Source: Micavibrio aeruginosavorus
Lineage (GTDB): Bacteria; Pseudomonadota; Alphaproteobacteria; Micavibrionales; Micavibrionaceae
NCBI GenBank assembly: GCA_016432265.1
Contig: CP066681.1
Location: forward strand, 584,342-648,341
Length of the DNA stretch: 64,000 bases
Direction: 5' to 3'
A model generated the notes under the pieces. That model was given only the letters and a program-made list of their open reading frames with translations, was not told where the DNA came from and did not search any database. Shown one piece after another: positions 62,102 to 64,000 of the stretch (positions are counted from its first letter, which is position 1; the number at the start of each line of letters is the position of its first letter). The position numbers and the translations under genes are program-made.

Positions 62102-62803
62102 ATGATCCGCAGACGTATAGCCGTTTTTGTTATGTTGCTGACATTATCCGCAACAGGCGTGGCGATAACCGGTTCGACCGCGGCGGCCGAAGAAGGGGGC
62201 GTGTTGCGCTTTTTCAACCGCAGTAAAGACAATCAGGGTTCTTCTGCGGGGCCTGTTCATATGAAGCCGAATATCAGTGGTGCGGCGAATAACGGCGGTG
62301 TTGGATCTGCGGTTGAACCTAAGAACCTGAATTACAGGAAGGCCGCGCAGAAGGTGGTCAGCTTTGAGAAATCCGTCATGCACGAGCAGGCCGAGGCAGC
62401 ACGGATCAGGAACGGCGAGATGGCGCTGGCAGCGCGTGATGCCGCCGAGAAACGGGCGGCCCAGGAATGGGCAAAGATTGAAGCCGTTTTGGCGGCTGAA
62501 CGTCAAAAACGGGCCTTGGAAGAGGCAAAACTGGCGGCATCATCGCAAGCGATGAAGGCCGGCGTTATGCCGCCGGGTCTGGATCCGTCTATCGTTCAAT
62601 TGATAAGGCAGGCGCAACAAGCGCAGTTGCAGGGGGCCGTTCCCGGAGGTGTCATGCAAGGCGGCGCCGCTTTACAAAGCCCGCTCATGTCGTCTCCGGC
62701 GATGCCTGTGAATCCCGCCTCAGAGCCTGACAAGTCCGTTGCTCAACCTGAACAGCGTCCGCAGCAGTCCAGGCCCAGACATTTTTTCAACCGTCAGGAA
62801 TAG
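62102..62803 (+). CDS. Exported Ala/Gln-rich protein of unknown function
   Basis: A 233-residue exported protein. The signal peptide ends near STAAAEE. The middle (about 80-150) is a charged, alanine-rich probable coiled coil (AEKRAAQEWAKIEAVLAAER), the rest is rich in Gln, Pro, Gly and Met. A short FFNR motif occurs near both ends of the mature protein (LRFFNRS and RHFFNRQE). No family recognised. A GGCAAGGAGA ribosome site precedes the start. Confidence 0.7.
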   Translation: MIRRRIAVFVMLLTLSATGVAITGSTAAAEEGGVLRFFNRSKDNQGSSAGPVHMKPNISGAANNGGVGSAVEPKNLNYRKAAQKVVSFEKSVMHEQAEAARIRNGEMALAARDAAEKRAAQEWAKIEAVLAAERQKRALEEAKLAASSQAMKAGVMPPGLDPSIVQLIRQAQQAQLQGAVPGGVMQGGAALQSPLMSSPAMPVNPASEPDKSVAQPEQRPQQSRPRHFFNRQE

Positions 62804-62830
62804 GCGCATATCTGATGCCTTCGGAGTACC

Positions 62831-63664
62831 ATGGGTAATCTTGGCCCCGCAGAGTGGGGACTTCTCATTGCGTTTTTATTGTCTCTGGGCGGCGCGGCCG
62901 GTTTTCTGGCGGGGCTTTTGGGTATCGGGGGCGGGCTGGTTCTGGTGCCCGGTCTTTATTTCGGCTTGAAGGCGCTGGGTTTTGAATCGGCAGCGCTGAT
63001 GCATGTCGCTGTTGGTACCTCCTTGGCTGTTATCATCCCCACAGGGATGTCCTCGGCGCGGGCGCACTGGAAGCGCGGTGTTGTGCGGCTTGATCTGGTG
63101 CGCAAGCTCGGGGGCGGCGTTTTGCTGGGCGTTGCGGGCGGCACCCTTGTGGCCTCCCGCATCGACGAGCACGGCATGACACTGTTCTTTGCGCTGGCGC
63201 TGGCGGCGCTTGCTGTTTTGATGTTGCTCAATCCGGCACGTTTCAGCCCGCTGCAGGATGTTCCGCGCCAGCCATGGATCGGGCTGTCCGGCGTGGGCAT
63301 TGGCATTTTTTCAAGCCTGATGGGTATTGGCGGGGCGACGATCAGCGTGCCCTGGATGAGCATGTGTCGCGTGCCTATGCATACGGCCGTCGGGACGGCT
63401 TCGGCGCTGGGGCTGGTGATTGCGGTGCCGGCGGCGGCCGGTTTTATCCTGATCGGCTGGGGGCAGGAAGGCTTGCCGCCCTTTTCTTTGGGTTATATCA
63501 ACTTTCTCGCGTGGCCGCTGATTATCCCGGCCAGTGTTCTGGCCGCGCCCTGGGGGGCCCGCCTGGCGCATAGCGTATCGGTTGAACGGCTGCGCAGGTT
63601 CTTTGCCGCCTTTCTCGTCGTGATCGCCGGAAAGATGATCTGGAGCGCTTGTTGGCATGGCTAG
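62831..63664 (+). CDS. TauE/SafE-family sulfite exporter-like permease
   Basis: A 277-residue permease with about eight helices in two related halves. The paired motifs GLLGIGGGLVLVPGL and SSLMGIGGATISVPWM mark the TauE/SafE (DUF81) family, which exports sulfite, sulfoacetate or related anions. The substrate is unknown. The stop overlaps the next gene by 8 bases. Confidence 0.9.
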   Translation: MGNLGPAEWGLLIAFLLSLGGAAGFLAGLLGIGGGLVLVPGLYFGLKALGFESAALMHVAVGTSLAVIIPTGMSSARAHWKRGVVRLDLVRKLGGGVLLGVAGGTLVASRIDEHGMTLFFALALAALAVLMLLNPARFSPLQDVPRQPWIGLSGVGIGIFSSLMGIGGATISVPWMSMCRVPMHTAVGTASALGLVIAVPAAAGFILIGWGQEGLPPFSLGYINFLAWPLIIPASVLAAPWGARLAHSVSVERLRRFFAAFLVVIAGKMIWSACWHG

Positions 63665-64000
63665 GTCGCTGGCATTGCTGATGGCGCTGGCGCTTTATGC
63701 GCTGTTGGCAACCCCCACGCCTGACAATCTCGGTGTGATAGGGTTTTCGATAGGCTTGGGGTTGCTGTTTGCTGCGGGAGTGCCCGGGCTTATACAAGTC
63801 GCCAGACCTGCGCAGGGGCCGGCTGGCATGCCGCTTTTCATTCCCGCTGCGCGTTTGCTTCTGATGTGGGGGTTGTGCGTACCGTTGCTGGCGGGTTTGA
63901 TGACAGGTCGTGAAGCCACATTCATTCTTCGCGATCTTGTGGCCTTCATATGCCTTCTTTTGCCGCTGTTTCTGTGGCCCTGCCTCAAGAACTGGCCGCA
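63657..64000 (+). CDS. Polytopic membrane protein (3' end outside window)
   Basis: An open frame from the ATG at 63657 to the right edge, overlapping the end of the permease gene by 8 bases. The 114 visible residues hold about four membrane helices (LALLMALALYALL, FSIGLGLLFAAGVPG, LLLMWGLCVPLLAGL, LVAFICLLLPLFLW). The start of an O-antigen-ligase-like or related membrane protein is possible, but too little is seen to say. Confidence 0.65.
   Translation, partial: MARSLALLMALALYALLATPTPDNLGVIGFSIGLGLLFAAGVPGLIQVARPAQGPAGMPLFIPAARLLLMWGLCVPLLAGLMTGREATFILRDLVAFICLLLPLFLWPCLKNWP

Overview
The window comes from an alphaproteobacterium of moderate GC. This rests on several lineage markers: a circularly permuted two-piece tmRNA gene, a GapR (DUF2312) nucleoid protein, an alpha-type SspB adaptor, a COQ9/ABC1-kinase ubiquinone pair, a tsaD/hemC neighbourhood with a HemD-mitofilin gene and a HemY-like gene, and an hflK-hflC-DUF2065-degP-miaA cluster. 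Genus cannot be read from the sequence; a Rhodospirillales- or Micavibrio-like lineage is only a guess.

Layout. (1) 1-2.2 kb is an AT-rich restriction-modification cassette: the C-terminus of a cytosine-5 methyltransferase, an opposing putative endonuclease, a controller (C) regulator and a vsr gene, with a palindromic operator between C and vsr and a decayed tRNA-like sequence to the right. (2) 2.2-41.6 kb is mostly chromosomal housekeeping: a chemoreceptor, a nucleoside kinase with leuS, a YbaL-type antiporter, an orphan FlgC-like protein, lactate dehydrogenase behind a perfect FNR box, miaA/degP/hflCK, an Mrp ATPase with a DNA glycosylase, folA/thyA, tmRNA, two tandem RNase H-like genes, an O-antigen-ligase-like protein, sspB, a periplasmic glutathione peroxidase, an ABC ATPase, a broken acyltransferase, tRNA-Arg(CCG), ABC1 kinase/COQ9, an IcmL-like periplasmic protein, gapR, acs, gpsA and tsaD. 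(3) 41.6-52.4 kb is an accessory block inserted between tsaD and hemC. It carries a DUF1566 lectin-fold protein, a LysR regulator, a PAS protein plus chemoreceptor pair, a stand-alone MnmC FAD domain, and a tandem array of lipoprotein cassettes sharing one terminator/RBS/signal-peptide leader. It ends in a second, truncated copy of the tsaD 5' end. (4) 52.4-64 kb returns to the chromosome: an ankyrin protein, hemC, a HemD-HTH-mitofilin fusion, a HemY-like protein, rhomboid, a class III aminotransferase and a TauE/SafE exporter.

Functional links. The tmRNA tags stalled proteins and SspB delivers tagged proteins to ClpXP; both lie within 3.5 kb. COQ9 and the ABC1 kinase are divergent partners in ubiquinone synthesis. 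HflKC sits with DegP as a membrane and periplasmic quality-control cluster.

The most unusual part is the 41.6-52.4 kb block. Its lipoprotein genes have nearly identical leaders but different bodies, each is followed by the stub of a further gene cut off by the next leader, and the block is bracketed by direct copies of the tsaD start. It looks like a cassette array built and reshaped by homologous recombination in the shared leader. No integrase or transposase is visible in it.
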